A stretch of 56,084 bases of DNA, taken from Thermoplasmata archaeon. GTDB taxonomy: Archaea; Thermoplasmatota; E2; DHVEG-1. The notes beneath the pieces were generated by a model. It searched no databases, was not told the origin of the DNA, and saw only the letters and a list, made by a program, of their open reading frames with translations. The DNA lies in contig JAHWGK010000011.1 in NCBI GenBank assembly GCA_020054495.1, forward strand, positions 1-56,084. Reading direction: 5' to 3'. A program made the translations under genes and the position numbers. Positions within the stretch are counted from its first letter, which is position 1, and each line of letters starts with the position of its first letter. Positions 1-8,543 of this stretch are shown in pieces.

Positions 1-64
1 CTTCATTTCTTAAAATACCTACGTGTGCCTTATCTATATATACTTCTCCATGCCATACAAACAT
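1..64 (-). CDS. N-terminus of an unidentified gene cut by the window edge
   Basis: An open frame begins at the ATG complementary to 62-64 and runs off the left edge after 21 codons (MFVWHGEVYIDKAHVGILRN). A GAGGTG Shine-Dalgarno lies 6 nt before the ATG (complement of 71-76), which supports a real start. Too little of the protein is visible to name it. The ribosome-binding site sits inside an inverted repeat, described separately. Confidence 0.5.
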   Translation of the reverse strand, partial: MFVWHGEVYIDKAHVGILRNE

Positions 65-65
65 T

Positions 66-127
66 TGTGTCACCTCGTTGTTTAAGGGTTTTTTGGTCAA
101 GACCCCTAATAGCAAAGGGGTGACACA
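66..127 (-). promoter_or_regulatory. Inverted repeat enclosing the Shine-Dalgarno of the left-edge gene
   Basis: On the minus strand TGTGTCACC (127-119) is perfectly complementary to GGTGACACA (74-66). The second arm contains most of the GAGGTG ribosome-binding site and ends 1 nt before the ATG. A second perfect hairpin, ACCCCT (121-116) with AGGGGT (107-102), shares three bases with the first arm, so the two stems exclude each other. This is the layout of a translational switch. A protein operator is the alternative, because a near copy of the arm (GGGTTACACA, 135-144) lies just upstream. Confidence 0.5.
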
Positions 128-204
128 TGTCTTTGGGTTACACATAAAATAATCAAAAGTAAAACAGCAAAAATTTAATAATTTTAAGTTACTATAGATT
201 AATT

Positions 205-1467
205 ATGGCAAAAAAACAAAAAAACATATTATTCATAGTTATCGATTGCTTGGGAGCAGACTTTATTTATGAAGAAGGTAAAACATACATCCCTACAATT
301 AAAAAACTAAAAGATAGTGGATATTCATTTTTAAATACCATTGCCTCAACAACTACAACTACTCCTTCATTTGCAGGTTTACTTACAGGGCTATATCCAT
401 TTCAAAACGGAGTACGAAGTCACTCGGGATATAGCCTAAAAAAAGAAATTAAAACTTTTCCCGAAATTTTAAAAGAAAAAGGCTATAACACATATGCAGA
501 GGTTACAGGACCGTTAACTAAAGAAATCGGTCTTTCAAAAGGTTTTGATGAATATAATTTTCGAAGTGAAAAAGCAATAATCCACAAAAAATTTGGAAAT
601 GATTTACTAAAGAAATTTAATGACCATTATAAAAGCCCATGGTTCGTTTTTTTACATATCTGGTCACTTCATGAACCAAGAGTTGTTATAAAAGAATGCA
701 AATCAAAAAAGTATGGTGATACACTTTATGGAAAAGCTTTAGCAAGCATTGATTGTTACTTGGAAAAACTTATTAAAAAAGTTGATGAAAATACATTGAT
801 AATAATTACTGGAGATCATGGAGAACAAATAGGTTATTCAACATTTGATAGATTTTGGAAAAAATCGCGTTCTATGATTTTTACAATAATGAAAAAATGT
901 GGAATAACAAAAGTTCACTTTGCTAAAGGAATAAGGAAGTTTGCTTTAGGTCATGGATATAACATATATGATATGCTTGTGAGAGTTCCCTTAATTTTTT
1001 ACAACAAAGATATTGTTCCTAACGGGAAATCTTCAAAACAAATCCGGCACATTGATATTTTTCCTACAATACTTGATTTGGTAGATATAAAATATTCAAA
1101 AGAGGTTGAAGGTGAAAGTGTATTACCTTTAATTAAAGGAAAAAAGAAAGAAAGTAAGGATGCTTTTATAGAAGCTGTGGGAATTATAATTCCAAATAAG
1201 GATGAGTGGCTTGCAGGGCTGCGTGTCGATAACAAGTATAAATATATTTATAGCCCTTTCAGACAGGATTTCGAAGAAGAACTTTACGACTTAGAGAATG
1301 ATCCTGCTGAAAAACATAACATAGCGCAAACAAATAAAGATTTAATAGCTGTATTTAGAAAGAAGATCGAAAAAATGAAAACAGAAAAATTAACAGGGGA
1401 AAAACTTACCGAAGAAGACCAAAAAAAGATAAAAGAAAGACTTAAAGCTTTAGGATATATGGATTGA
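205..1467 (+). CDS. Sulfatase-fold hydrolase of the alkaline phosphatase superfamily
   Basis: A 420-residue protein with the sulfatase fold: metal-binding Asp in FIVIDCLGAD (residues 10-19), the nucleophile loop TTTPSFAGLLTG near residues 51-62, and the second metal site ITGDHGEQ near residue 200, followed by FIEAVGI and a C-terminal YDLENDPAE block typical of sulfatases. The position of the formylglycine Cys (CxPSR) is Thr52, and the Arg is replaced as well. The enzyme therefore cannot use formylglycine and more likely acts as a phospho- or phosphonate-ester hydrolase or transferase with a Thr nucleophile. There is no signal peptide, so it should be cytoplasmic. No Shine-Dalgarno is visible before the ATG, which suggests a leaderless transcript. 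The superfamily call is firm; the substrate is unknown. Confidence 0.85.
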   Translation: MAKKQKNILFIVIDCLGADFIYEEGKTYIPTIKKLKDSGYSFLNTIASTTTTTPSFAGLLTGLYPFQNGVRSHSGYSLKKEIKTFPEILKEKGYNTYAEVTGPLTKEIGLSKGFDEYNFRSEKAIIHKKFGNDLLKKFNDHYKSPWFVFLHIWSLHEPRVVIKECKSKKYGDTLYGKALASIDCYLEKLIKKVDENTLIIITGDHGEQIGYSTFDRFWKKSRSMIFTIMKKCGITKVHFAKGIRKFALGHGYNIYDMLVRVPLIFYNKDIVPNGKSSKQIRHIDIFPTILDLVDIKYSKEVEGESVLPLIKGKKKESKDAFIEAVGIIIPNKDEWLAGLRVDNKYKYIYSPFRQDFEEELYDLENDPAEKHNIAQTNKDLIAVFRKKIEKMKTEKLTGEKLTEEDQKKIKERLKALGYMD

Positions 1468-1506
1468 TATTATACTTCATTAACATAAAAGAATTAACTG
1501 TATAAA

Positions 1507-1677
1507 ATGATAACAAGAGAAAACATTCTAGAACTCGAATCTAGAAGACGGATATATCACTTTATTTTAAAAAATCTAGGATTACATTTAAGAGCACTTT
1601 CAAGAAAAATAAATATTTCAGAAATCTCAACAACAGAACTTATATGGGACTTCTTTAAACAACATCCTACGGAATAA
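1507..1677 (+). pseudogene. Truncated winged-helix regulator remnant
   Basis: A 56-codon frame encodes MITRENILELESRRRIYHFI followed by LKNLGLHLRALSRKINIS. This is the classic opening of archaeal winged-helix regulators (RRxIYxxIxxNPGxHLRELxRxLxIxxSTLxYHLxxL). The frame then loses the recognition-helix consensus and stops, where intact relatives run several times longer. No Shine-Dalgarno is seen. I read it as a decayed 5' fragment; a functional single-HTH miniprotein is possible. Confidence 0.45.
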
Positions 1678-1801
1678 AACTCTCTTATTTGTTTGAAGTT
1701 GAAATTAGATGAAAATTTACTATAACCTTCATTTGTGAAGATATTTGTGTTAGAAGCTATTTATATGATTGAATACCACATTTACTTAGTAATCCAAAAC
1801 A

Positions 1802-1814
1802 TTTATATATAAAT
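1802..1814 (+). promoter_or_regulatory. TATA box of the M28-like gene
   Basis: TTTATATATAAAT lies 33 bp before the ATG at 1847. An archaeal TATA box here would start transcription about 25 bp downstream, leaving a short leader that contains the AAAGGA ribosome-binding site (1835-1840). Confidence 0.5.
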
Positions 1815-1846
1815 CAAATTAAATATAAATAAAAAAAGGAAAAAAT

Positions 1847-3430
1847 ATGCTCAAAACCATCTTATTTAGAAAATGTTTAACTTTTGGAGTTGCCCTTCTT
1901 GTGATATGGACAATAGTCGTCCCAAGTATTAATGGAAGGCTCCAAGAAAAAAATTCTGTTAGAAATGATTCAACATATCAAACACATAATCCTTTATCTA
2001 ATCAAAGTATATTAGACTCAAGATATATCTATAATCTCTCTAAAGCGCTTAGCAATATCATATTCACCGAGTATAATGAATCTGCTGGTGAACTTGCAAA
2101 AGGTAGATTCTTTGGTACAAAAGGTGAACACAAAGCAGCTGAAATATTATATGAGAACATGACTGAGCTAGGTCTTTACACCAAACTGGAACAAATTCAA
2201 AATATTAAGAAATTCTTAAAACCTAAGCTTTCACAGTTGACTCATAAAATCGAGATATTAGAATATGGACTTAAAATTAACAATGAAACTGTTGCTGATT
2301 TTCATATTGCTCCCTCAAAAAATGGCCCTAGATGCGATCCAGGAAATCTCGATTATAACTTTTCATATAAAGGATTAAAAATTTATGAAAAACCAAAATT
2401 TTTGTTACCTTGGAGAATTAAACATCTTTTAAGCGAAAAGGAAGATTTTGTTTTTATTGAACAATCAAAAGCATTTAATCCTGATTTGCGACCTCTATTT
2501 ATGAAAATACTATCTAAATTTATTGATCCAATGAGAAAACCAATGATGTTTGGTCTTAAAATTTTAAAACGTAATCCAGATCAGGAAAGATTATTTCGAT
2601 TTTTTCCTCATTGCAAAGGAATAATCAGTTATGATTTTAATATGAATACATATAATCAAGGTTGCGCTGGCGCAAGTATTCCAATAATTTATATTAACGG
2701 AACAATTGGTAAAAAAATATTAGATGATCTAGAGCATGCAACTGTTGATTTTTATATAAATCAATGTTATAATGACTCTGTAGTTAGTTATAATGTTATT
2801 GGTCAACTTAACGGTACTAATCCAAATAAAACGGTCATCATAGATTGTTTGTATGATTCATGGTGGACACAAGGAACAGCAGATGCTGCAATTGGTATGG
2901 CAATGGTGCTTGGTGTTGCCAAATATTTCGTCGATAATAATATTAAGCCAAAATATAATTTAAAATTCATTGGTTTTGCAGGGGAAGAAATTGGGCTAAG
3001 AGGAGCAAAATACTATGAAGCCTCTCACCCTGATGAAAACATTATCTATGTCGTTGATCTAAATCAAATTTGTTTTTGGCAGGATGGACCAAGATTAACT
3101 TTAAACGTAATTTGTAATAAATTATCATTTATGAGCGAGATATGGAAGGTTGTTGAAAAGACAGATTACAAAGAAATAACAAAAGATACTGCTGATATTA
3201 AACCACTGTGGATGCCTACAGGGGCTCCAAGTGATGATCAAGTGTTTGTTAAAAGACCTCGATGTAAAACAGTGTGTTTTTTAAAAGATACAGGATGGCT
3301 ATATCATCATAGAGATGGGTTAAACCATCTAGAGGGAGATGTAATGAAATATTTCGATTGGGATGATGTAAATGCTACAGGCGAAATTGTATTAAATGTC
3401 ACCAAATACCTTGCTGTTGATAATCAATAA
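1847..3430 (+). CDS. Exported M28-family peptidase-like protein lacking a metal ligand
   Basis: A 527-residue protein with one N-terminal hydrophobic segment (about residues 10-30; signal peptide or anchor). A PA-like insert precedes the M28 zinc-peptidase domain (about residues 300-525). Visible M28 landmarks are the bridging Asp in GTADAAIG, the GEE catalytic pair (GFAGEEIGLRGA), the Asp in YVVDLNQ and C-terminal histidines (WLYHHRD). The first ligand, the His of the usual A-H-Y-D-S, is Leu here (DCLYDSWW). Either the metal site is altered or the protein is no longer a peptidase. It stands alone behind a TATA box and AAGGA site. Unlike the M28 gene at 12.2-13.6 kb it has no PKD-like domain or shared C-terminal tail. 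The family is well supported; activity is doubtful. Confidence 0.8.
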   Translation: MLKTILFRKCLTFGVALLVIWTIVVPSINGRLQEKNSVRNDSTYQTHNPLSNQSILDSRYIYNLSKALSNIIFTEYNESAGELAKGRFFGTKGEHKAAEILYENMTELGLYTKLEQIQNIKKFLKPKLSQLTHKIEILEYGLKINNETVADFHIAPSKNGPRCDPGNLDYNFSYKGLKIYEKPKFLLPWRIKHLLSEKEDFVFIEQSKAFNPDLRPLFMKILSKFIDPMRKPMMFGLKILKRNPDQERLFRFFPHCKGIISYDFNMNTYNQGCAGASIPIIYINGTIGKKILDDLEHATVDFYINQCYNDSVVSYNVIGQLNGTNPNKTVIIDCLYDSWWTQGTADAAIGMAMVLGVAKYFVDNNIKPKYNLKFIGFAGEEIGLRGAKYYEASHPDENIIYVVDLNQICFWQDGPRLTLNVICNKLSFMSEIWKVVEKTDYKEITKDTADIKPLWMPTGAPSDDQVFVKRPRCKTVCFLKDTGWLYHHRDGLNHLEGDVMKYFDWDDVNATGEIVLNVTKYLAVDNQ

Positions 3431-3510
3431 TATCAATTTATAAAACTGATCTTAAGAGCTATATGAACCATGAAAGAAATCTAAATGTCTACAGATACAA
3501 CAAAACGGTT

Positions 3511-3727
3511 GTGCATACTTACTCCACATGTCTGTTGGCGAGTACGCACATCAAATTTAAGTAGCAAAATGGTAAGTTTAGCTACATATGTGTTTACATA
3601 TTTATCTGCGAAAAAGCTACTTAAAACATAATATTATTCTTAGGTATAGAAGGAATAAGGCTGGTAGTTTTTATTAGAGTGCATCCCATCCCCTCCTAGT
3701 GAGGCCAGCCAATCCTTCTTTTTTACA
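3511..3727 (+). ncRNA. Candidate structured RNA between the M28-like gene and a small CDS
   Basis: Three successive stems can be drawn in this 347-base gap. (1) GTGCATACT 3511-3519 pairs with AGTACGCAC 3541-3549 with one mismatch. (2) TTTAAGTAGC 3556-3565 pairs perfectly with GCTACTTAAA 3616-3625, and GTAGC 3561-3565 can instead pair with GCTAC 3581-3585. (3) AAGGA/GGCTGG 3650-3664 pairs with CCAGCC/TCCTT 3705-3717 around an inner CCTC/GAGG hairpin (3692-3704). A T-run follows (3718-3725). The third stem plus T-run could be a terminator. The alternative pairing of stem 2 resembles an attenuator or riboswitch, or the whole may be an independent small RNA. I do not recognise a known family. Confidence 0.4.
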
Positions 3728-3777
3728 TAGTAATTTTCAAAATAACAAATATATAGTATTAGACTATACGAGGTGAC

Positions 3778-4038
3778 ATGGCACACAAAAATAAAACTAA
3801 TCAAGATGCTGGAACTACCTCCTATACAATTGGAGATGCTATTAAAATAGCTGATGATGTATTTAATCTTAGTAAAGAAAAGAAATACAATCTTGGTGCT
3901 TTTATTCATGGATTGACTTTTGCCCTTGAATATGCTCAACATTCTTATAAAATTCCACAACAACAAATGGCAACAATTAAAAGAAACTGCCATAAATATT
4001 TCAAGGATATTGAAAGTGCTAATATGAAAAAAAGTTGA
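3778..4038 (+). CDS. Small hypothetical protein, 86 aa
   Basis: An 86-residue protein with no family I recognise. Residues 17-80 look helical and charged (GDAIKIADDVFNLSKEKKYN, then HGLTFALEYAQHSYKIPQQQ), without membrane segments. AGGTG ends 2 nt before the ATG, an unusually tight ribosome-binding site. It directly follows the structured region at 3511-3727 and could be controlled by it. A longer reading frame exists antisense to it, but that one is cysteine- and serine-rich in the way of a shadow frame. A T-rich stretch follows the stop codon. Confidence 0.5.
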   Translation: MAHKNKTNQDAGTTSYTIGDAIKIADDVFNLSKEKKYNLGAFIHGLTFALEYAQHSYKIPQQQMATIKRNCHKYFKDIESANMKKS

Positions 4039-4073
4039 TTTTTGTTCTCAATTTTTCCCTTTTTAAAAAATGT

Positions 4074-4229
4074 TTATTTAGTATAAAATGTTTTTTTCAA
4101 TTCGTTCTTTATTTTCTTTTGTTTAATAATATCTTTTTTCTTTTTATGAAATGCTATTTCATTTTTAGCTATCTTACGTTTTTTATGAAAATATTTCCTA
4201 TTTAAAGGAGGCCTATACCTTGGTCGCAT
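4074..4229 (-). CDS. Very basic 51-aa protein
   Basis: The minus-strand frame opens with MRPRYRPPLNRKYFHKKRKI and is rich in Lys and Arg throughout, with almost no acidic residues. It could bind nucleic acid. A TATA-like ATATATACTATAA (complement of about 4243-4255) lies about 25 bp upstream, so the message would be leaderless; no Shine-Dalgarno is seen. It is divergent from the flavodoxin gene and may share its promoter region. A chance frame in A-rich DNA remains possible, because Lys codons are favoured there. Confidence 0.4.
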   Translation of the reverse strand: MRPRYRPPLNRKYFHKKRKIAKNEIAFHKKKKDIIKQKKIKNELKKTFYTK

Positions 4230-4315
4230 TAATTCACTTAAACCTTATAGTATATATGTTAAATTAAAATAGGGTTATAAGTGAATAGTTGTTTTAAAAC
4301 TGTGAGGATATGATT

Positions 4316-4798
4316 ATGAAAGTATTAGTAATGTATTATTCAAAGACAGGCAATACAAAAAAACTTGCAGAGGAAATAGCTAAAGGAGTTCAAGAAGTTG
4401 ATGATGTAGAATGTTTATTAAAGCCAACTTCTGAAGTTACTAAAGATGATTTTATCACCTCAGATGGTATTATCGCAGGCTCTCCAGTTTATTTCGGGTC
4501 AATGACTGCTGATTTAAAAGAAGTTTTCGATAGATATGTTAGTATCCGAAAACAGATGGGTGACAAGGTTGGGGCTGCTTTTGCAACCTCTGGAGATGAA
4601 TCTGGAGGGAAAGAAACAACACTTATGTCTATAATCCAAGCTATGTTGATATATGGAATGATTATCATAGGAGATCCTTTAGATGCAAGTGGCCATTATG
4701 GTGTAGCTTGCAAAGGTGCTCCTGATAAAGAAACTTCTGTAAACGCAACAAAGCTTGGAAAAAGATTAGCTTTATTAGTGAAAAAATTAAGAAATTAA
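4316..4798 (+). CDS. Flavodoxin-family FMN protein
   Basis: About 160 residues with a flavodoxin fold: the N-terminal strand and phosphate loop LVMYYSKTGNTKKLAEEIA, the GSPVYFGSMTADLKEVFDR segment of flavodoxin/WrbA-like proteins, and FATSGDESGGKETT before the last FMN loop. It probably serves as an electron carrier or NAD(P)H:quinone-type reductase in the cytoplasm. I start it at the second of two nearby ATGs (4316) because GAGGA then lies 7 nt upstream; the first ATG (4310) overlaps that site. A TATA-like TATAGTATATATG lies about 65 bp upstream. It is monocistronic. Confidence 0.85.
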   Translation: MKVLVMYYSKTGNTKKLAEEIAKGVQEVDDVECLLKPTSEVTKDDFITSDGIIAGSPVYFGSMTADLKEVFDRYVSIRKQMGDKVGAAFATSGDESGGKETTLMSIIQAMLIYGMIIIGDPLDASGHYGVACKGAPDKETSVNATKLGKRLALLVKKLRN

Positions 4799-4947
4799 TT
4801 AATTTACTTTAAAAATATATATAATAAATGTATTAATCTATATTTGTGCAGGTATTAATGCATCCACAAATTATATAAAAGTCAAAAACATTTTTACTTT
4901 GAAAGCAGGAATTAATAGTTCTACTGATAAGAAATGGATTGGTGTGT

Positions 4948-5856
4948 ATGATGGGATGTGAGTTAAAAACTCAAGTTAAGTTAGATTATATCCAGGATTT
5001 TGAAATGATGTTTGAGAGGATGAAAATTGATCGTCCTCGTGAAGCTGCTGTTTATTATGTTACTCTTGTAATAGACTGTCCAAAAGAATTTTCTGATTTT
5101 TTAAAAATCGCCGAGGAATTTGCAAATATTACAAGACGTCCTCTTGAAACAGGACGTAATTCTCTTTTAAAAAATGGTCTTATAGCTAAAGTTTTATTTT
5201 CAAATGAGGCTGATGAGGATTTCGGAAGAGAAAGTTACTTACCAGCACATCCCCGAGCTGTATGGGAAGATTCTAAAACTGATTTAAAAAAGGTGATCGC
5301 TGATGACACATTCCGAGTTATTGAGAACCGTATCAATGAATACAATAAATTTTACACTAGCAATTTTGAAAAATATGGTATAAAATTGAAAAGAAATGGT
5401 AATGTAACGCTTCAGTATAGTGGGAGATGGATACTTTATAATGTTTTAAGCAATTGTCTCGAGAGCAATAACGGTCTTAAAATGCAGGTGGGAGGAGAAC
5501 GGTTTTTTGATGAGCCGTTTATAAATTACTTTAAAAAGTTTTTAGATCTAGATACAAAAATTCAGCTGATAATTGATAATACAAATAATATGGATGCTAT
5601 AAAAAAATTAAAAGAAGCCTATGGGGATAAACTTGAAATAAGATGTTTCTCCGAAGAGATATCTGGTACAATGCGTAACTTTGTTTTTGGCAAAGAAATC
5701 GCAGTAAACGGAATTAAGATTCTTCCAGAAACTCATGATGAACCATCCTATATTGGAACCGCATATGTTAACCTACAGGATATTGAAGTATTGGACGATA
5801 AATTCAATAACTTATGGGGACTAGCAAAACCTGTAAAGAGCCCTCAGAATAAATAA
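4948..5856 (+). CDS. Possible TrmB/PLD-like transcriptional regulator
   Basis: About 300 residues. The N-terminal half includes a segment that reads like a winged helix (FLKIAEEFANITRRPLETGR, then NSLLKNGLIAKVLF). The C-terminal half (about residues 175-290) resembles the phospholipase-D-like effector domain of TrmB regulators: IQLIIDNTNN, KLEIRCFSEE, RNFVFGKEIAVNGIKI. No HKD catalytic motif is seen, which agrees with a sensor rather than an enzyme. I place the start at the ATG pair 4948/4951, with GGTG just upstream, rather than at the TTG at 4939. It converges on fttA with a 10-bp gap. The function is tentative. Confidence 0.45.
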   Translation: MMGCELKTQVKLDYIQDFEMMFERMKIDRPREAAVYYVTLVIDCPKEFSDFLKIAEEFANITRRPLETGRNSLLKNGLIAKVLFSNEADEDFGRESYLPAHPRAVWEDSKTDLKKVIADDTFRVIENRINEYNKFYTSNFEKYGIKLKRNGNVTLQYSGRWILYNVLSNCLESNNGLKMQVGGERFFDEPFINYFKKFLDLDTKIQLIIDNTNNMDAIKKLKEAYGDKLEIRCFSEEISGTMRNFVFGKEIAVNGIKILPETHDEPSYIGTAYVNLQDIEVLDDKFNNLWGLAKPVKSPQNK

Positions 5857-5866
5857 AATTGCTTTT

Positions 5867-7777
5867 TTACCTAAACCTAATTGTTTCAAGATTATAAGGA
5901 GCTTGTGTATTAATATTATATCTCTTATGAACTGCAGAAGAAATGTCTAAACATTTAGATTCTTCACCATGCCCAAAAATAATTCTTTCTGGACGTGGAG
6001 ACATATTGTTTATAAAATTCAGGAGTTGCCTACGATCACTATGACCTGAGAATCCATCACAAGTCTCTACTTTCATATTCATCTTAATATTAACTATATT
6101 ACCACTCACATTTAGAGGAATCTCTGCCCATCCTTTCTGTATTCTTTTACCAAGGGTTCCTTCAGCCTGATAGCCAACAAAAGCAATAGTATTCTTTTTA
6201 TCTTGGGCCCATTCTTTAAAATATTCCATAACAGGCCCACCGTTCATCATACCACTTGTTGCAAGTACAACGCATGATTTAGGGTGATTACTGATTATTT
6301 CTTGTCTCATCTCATTACCATCAACACGTTTAAAAATATCAGAAAGTAGGGGGTTTTCACCCTGTTGAAATATCTGAGCTCTGAGTTTATTATTTAGATA
6401 CTCAGGATATGCAGTATGGATCGCTGTAGCCTCCCATATCATACCATCAAGATACACAGAGATCTTTGGAATCTTCTTGGTTCTTACAAGGTTCTCAAGA
6501 ACGATCATGACCTCTTGGCTTCTGCCTACTGCAAAAACTGGTATCAACACTTTTCCTTTTTTCTTAATACAACTCTGAACAATGTCACTTAAACGTTCAG
6601 TAGCCTCTTGTCTGCTTGGTTGAAAATCATCTCTACCACCATATGTTGCTTCCATAAAGATTGTCTCGAGACGAGGGAAACGATTAATAGCTGGATTAAA
6701 AAGCCAAGTTCTTTCATATTTAATATCTCCACTGAAGGCAACATTAAAAAGTCCTTCACCAACATGAAAATGAGCAATGGCTGAACCCAAAATATGACCA
6801 GCATTATGAAATGTAAGGCGTGCATCAGGTGTTATATCTGTTGTATCTCCGTAATCCATAGTAATACAATGTTTAATTGCATCCCGTATGTTCTCAGCGG
6901 AATAAGGTATTTTCTTTGCATCAGCAGCTGCAACTTTAAGGTAATCCATCTGAAGAAGAGTACTCATATCTCTGGTTGGGGGAGTACAATATAGCGGACC
7001 ATCAAAACCATATTTATACAATAATGGTACCAAACCTGAATGATCAAGATGCGCATGAGTAACTACCACAGCATCAAGTGTTTCTAATGGTAAAACCTCA
7101 GGTAAATGTAAATAAGGAGTACCATTATTTGAAGAAACATCCACACCACAATCAATCATAATCTTACTGTCTTGTGTATGGAGTAAACTACAAGATCTAC
7201 CAACCTGCCGATATCCTCCTAGCGCAGTAATTCTTATAAATTTTTCGCCAGTAGATACACCTCGATGAAGTCGTCTACCAACCTTCCGCAGTATCTCTTT
7301 TCGTTCCTCACTCATTGATCTGAGGTAACCTCGAATTTCCTTGACTGTTTTAGATGGAATCGGGGGAGTTCTAATAATTTTTGGAGACCAGTTTACAGTT
7401 TTCCTAATTTCATTAAGTAAAATTCCTTGTTTACCAATTGCAACTCCAGGTTTCATGACTTCGATAGTTACCTCTCCAACTTCTGGTAAAAAATAAATAT
7501 TAGTTATTTCTGCATCCGTAGGAATCAGGTTTTTAATCTTTTTCTCAGCTGCCTTAGTATCAGTAATAACAGATGGATCAGGGCGTACAGCAATTCGTTT
7601 CTGTAACATCTTAGCAAGCTGTTTCACTAACTCTTCATTTTTTGCAAATTTATCAGGATGTTTAGTGTAAATAACAACTAATGCTCCTTCAAATTCTACG
7701 TCTGAAACATCAATACTAGGCGGAATAACGCCTCTTACTTTTCCTTTAATTTCTCGTAAAACATCGTTTACAGGCAT
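5867..7777 (-). CDS. fttA: aCPSF1/FttA, KH-domain beta-CASP ribonuclease and transcription termination factor
   Basis: A 636-residue protein with the full architecture of archaeal CPSF1. Two N-terminal KH domains (about residues 1-150, with GVAIGKQGILLNEIRK) bind RNA. A metallo-beta-lactamase domain follows with the zinc motif VVTHAHLDHSGL and GHILGSA. The beta-CASP part shows GKVLIPVFAVGRSQE, VVLATSGMMNGGP and the late histidines of GFSGHSDRR and FGHGEES. The protein cleaves 3' ends at U-rich sites and terminates archaeal transcription. The gene lies 83 bp downstream of psmB on the same strand, with AAAGGG before the ATG, and may be cotranscribed. All catalytic residues look intact. Confidence 0.97.
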   Translation of the reverse strand: MPVNDVLREIKGKVRGVIPPSIDVSDVEFEGALVVIYTKHPDKFAKNEELVKQLAKMLQKRIAVRPDPSVITDTKAAEKKIKNLIPTDAEITNIYFLPEVGEVTIEVMKPGVAIGKQGILLNEIRKTVNWSPKIIRTPPIPSKTVKEIRGYLRSMSEERKEILRKVGRRLHRGVSTGEKFIRITALGGYRQVGRSCSLLHTQDSKIMIDCGVDVSSNNGTPYLHLPEVLPLETLDAVVVTHAHLDHSGLVPLLYKYGFDGPLYCTPPTRDMSTLLQMDYLKVAAADAKKIPYSAENIRDAIKHCITMDYGDTTDITPDARLTFHNAGHILGSAIAHFHVGEGLFNVAFSGDIKYERTWLFNPAINRFPRLETIFMEATYGGRDDFQPSRQEATERLSDIVQSCIKKKGKVLIPVFAVGRSQEVMIVLENLVRTKKIPKISVYLDGMIWEATAIHTAYPEYLNNKLRAQIFQQGENPLLSDIFKRVDGNEMRQEIISNHPKSCVVLATSGMMNGGPVMEYFKEWAQDKKNTIAFVGYQAEGTLGKRIQKGWAEIPLNVSGNIVNIKMNMKVETCDGFSGHSDRRQLLNFINNMSPRPERIIFGHGEESKCLDISSAVHKRYNINTQAPYNLETIRFR

Positions 7778-7860
7778 TTTATACCCTTTCTAACTCTTTA
7801 TAAACTGAATTTTTAGTAATTAGATTTATTTTCAAGAAATATTGTTATTTTTGTAATATC

Positions 7861-8496
7861 TTACTTAGCAAGTTTTTCTGTACGTTTTTTTATATCCTCT
7901 TCAGATACTTCCGTGAATCCATCTTTAGTTATAAAAGCAATGTTAATTTTTCCACCTGACGCAGAATCTCTGCTTTTCGCTGCACTTATGGCCCTTATAG
8001 CAATATCAATTCCTTCATTAGTAGTTAAATCATCTCGATAAGTATCCTCCAGGACACCAAATACATATGGTGAACCTGACCCTGCAGAATTATATTTGTC
8101 AGGTATAGCTCCGCCAGCAGCATCAAGAGAATAAACGTGTCCACCGGTGTCGTCAAAACCCACAAGGACTAACTGGACATAATATGGATAAAATTTCCTT
8201 TGATTCAAAATGTTAGACATAAGTGTTGCTGCACTCTTAACAGGCATCTTTATATCTCTTTTTAGTCTGTATAAATTAGCTTCAGCGTTTAAGTACCTGG
8301 CAAGAACCTGTAAATCACCAACTAAGCCTGCTGTTGCTAGGGCAAGGTGTTCGTCTATTTTATAGAGTTTTTTAGTAGTTTTATGTGCTATTAGTGTTCC
8401 CATTGTAGCTCTTGACTCAGTCGCAACTACTACACCATCCTTACAAACCATGCCAAGGGTAGTTGTTCCGGATTTTGTTACATTATTTGATTCCAT
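7861..8496 (-). CDS. psmB: Proteasome beta subunit
   Basis: A 211-residue N-terminal nucleophile hydrolase. A short propeptide ([10 protein letters not shown]) precedes the catalytic Thr of [20 protein letters not shown]; the Asp and Lys needed for activity are present ([12 protein letters not shown] and [12 protein letters not shown]). The later [13 protein letters not shown] and [14 protein letters not shown] motifs are standard for archaeal beta subunits. It forms the proteolytic chamber of the 20S proteasome. GAGGAG lies upstream of the ATG behind a good TATA box. No alpha subunit is in the window. Confidence 0.97.
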   Translation of the reverse strand: MESNNVTKSGTTTLGMVCKDGVVVATESRATMGTLIAHKTTKKLYKIDEHLALATAGLVGDLQVLARYLNAEANLYRLKRDIKMPVKSAATLMSNILNQRKFYPYYVQLVLVGFDDTGGHVYSLDAAGGAIPDKYNSAGSGSPYVFGVLEDTYRDDLTTNEGIDIAIRAISAAKSRDSASGGKINIAFITKDGFTEVSEEDIKKRTEKLAK

Positions 8497-8543
8497 AATA
8501 ACTCCTCAAAATTAGGAAAAACAAGATGTAGAATCTTAGAACC

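Noticed and set aside
3640-3993. 117-codon frame antisense to the 86-aa gene
   Set aside because: No ribosome-binding site. Its 3' part runs through the structured region, and its Cys/Ser/Ile-rich composition is that of a shadow frame.
5867-6994. Additional frames in other frames over fttA
   Set aside because: They overlap a fully conserved essential gene and show no motif.
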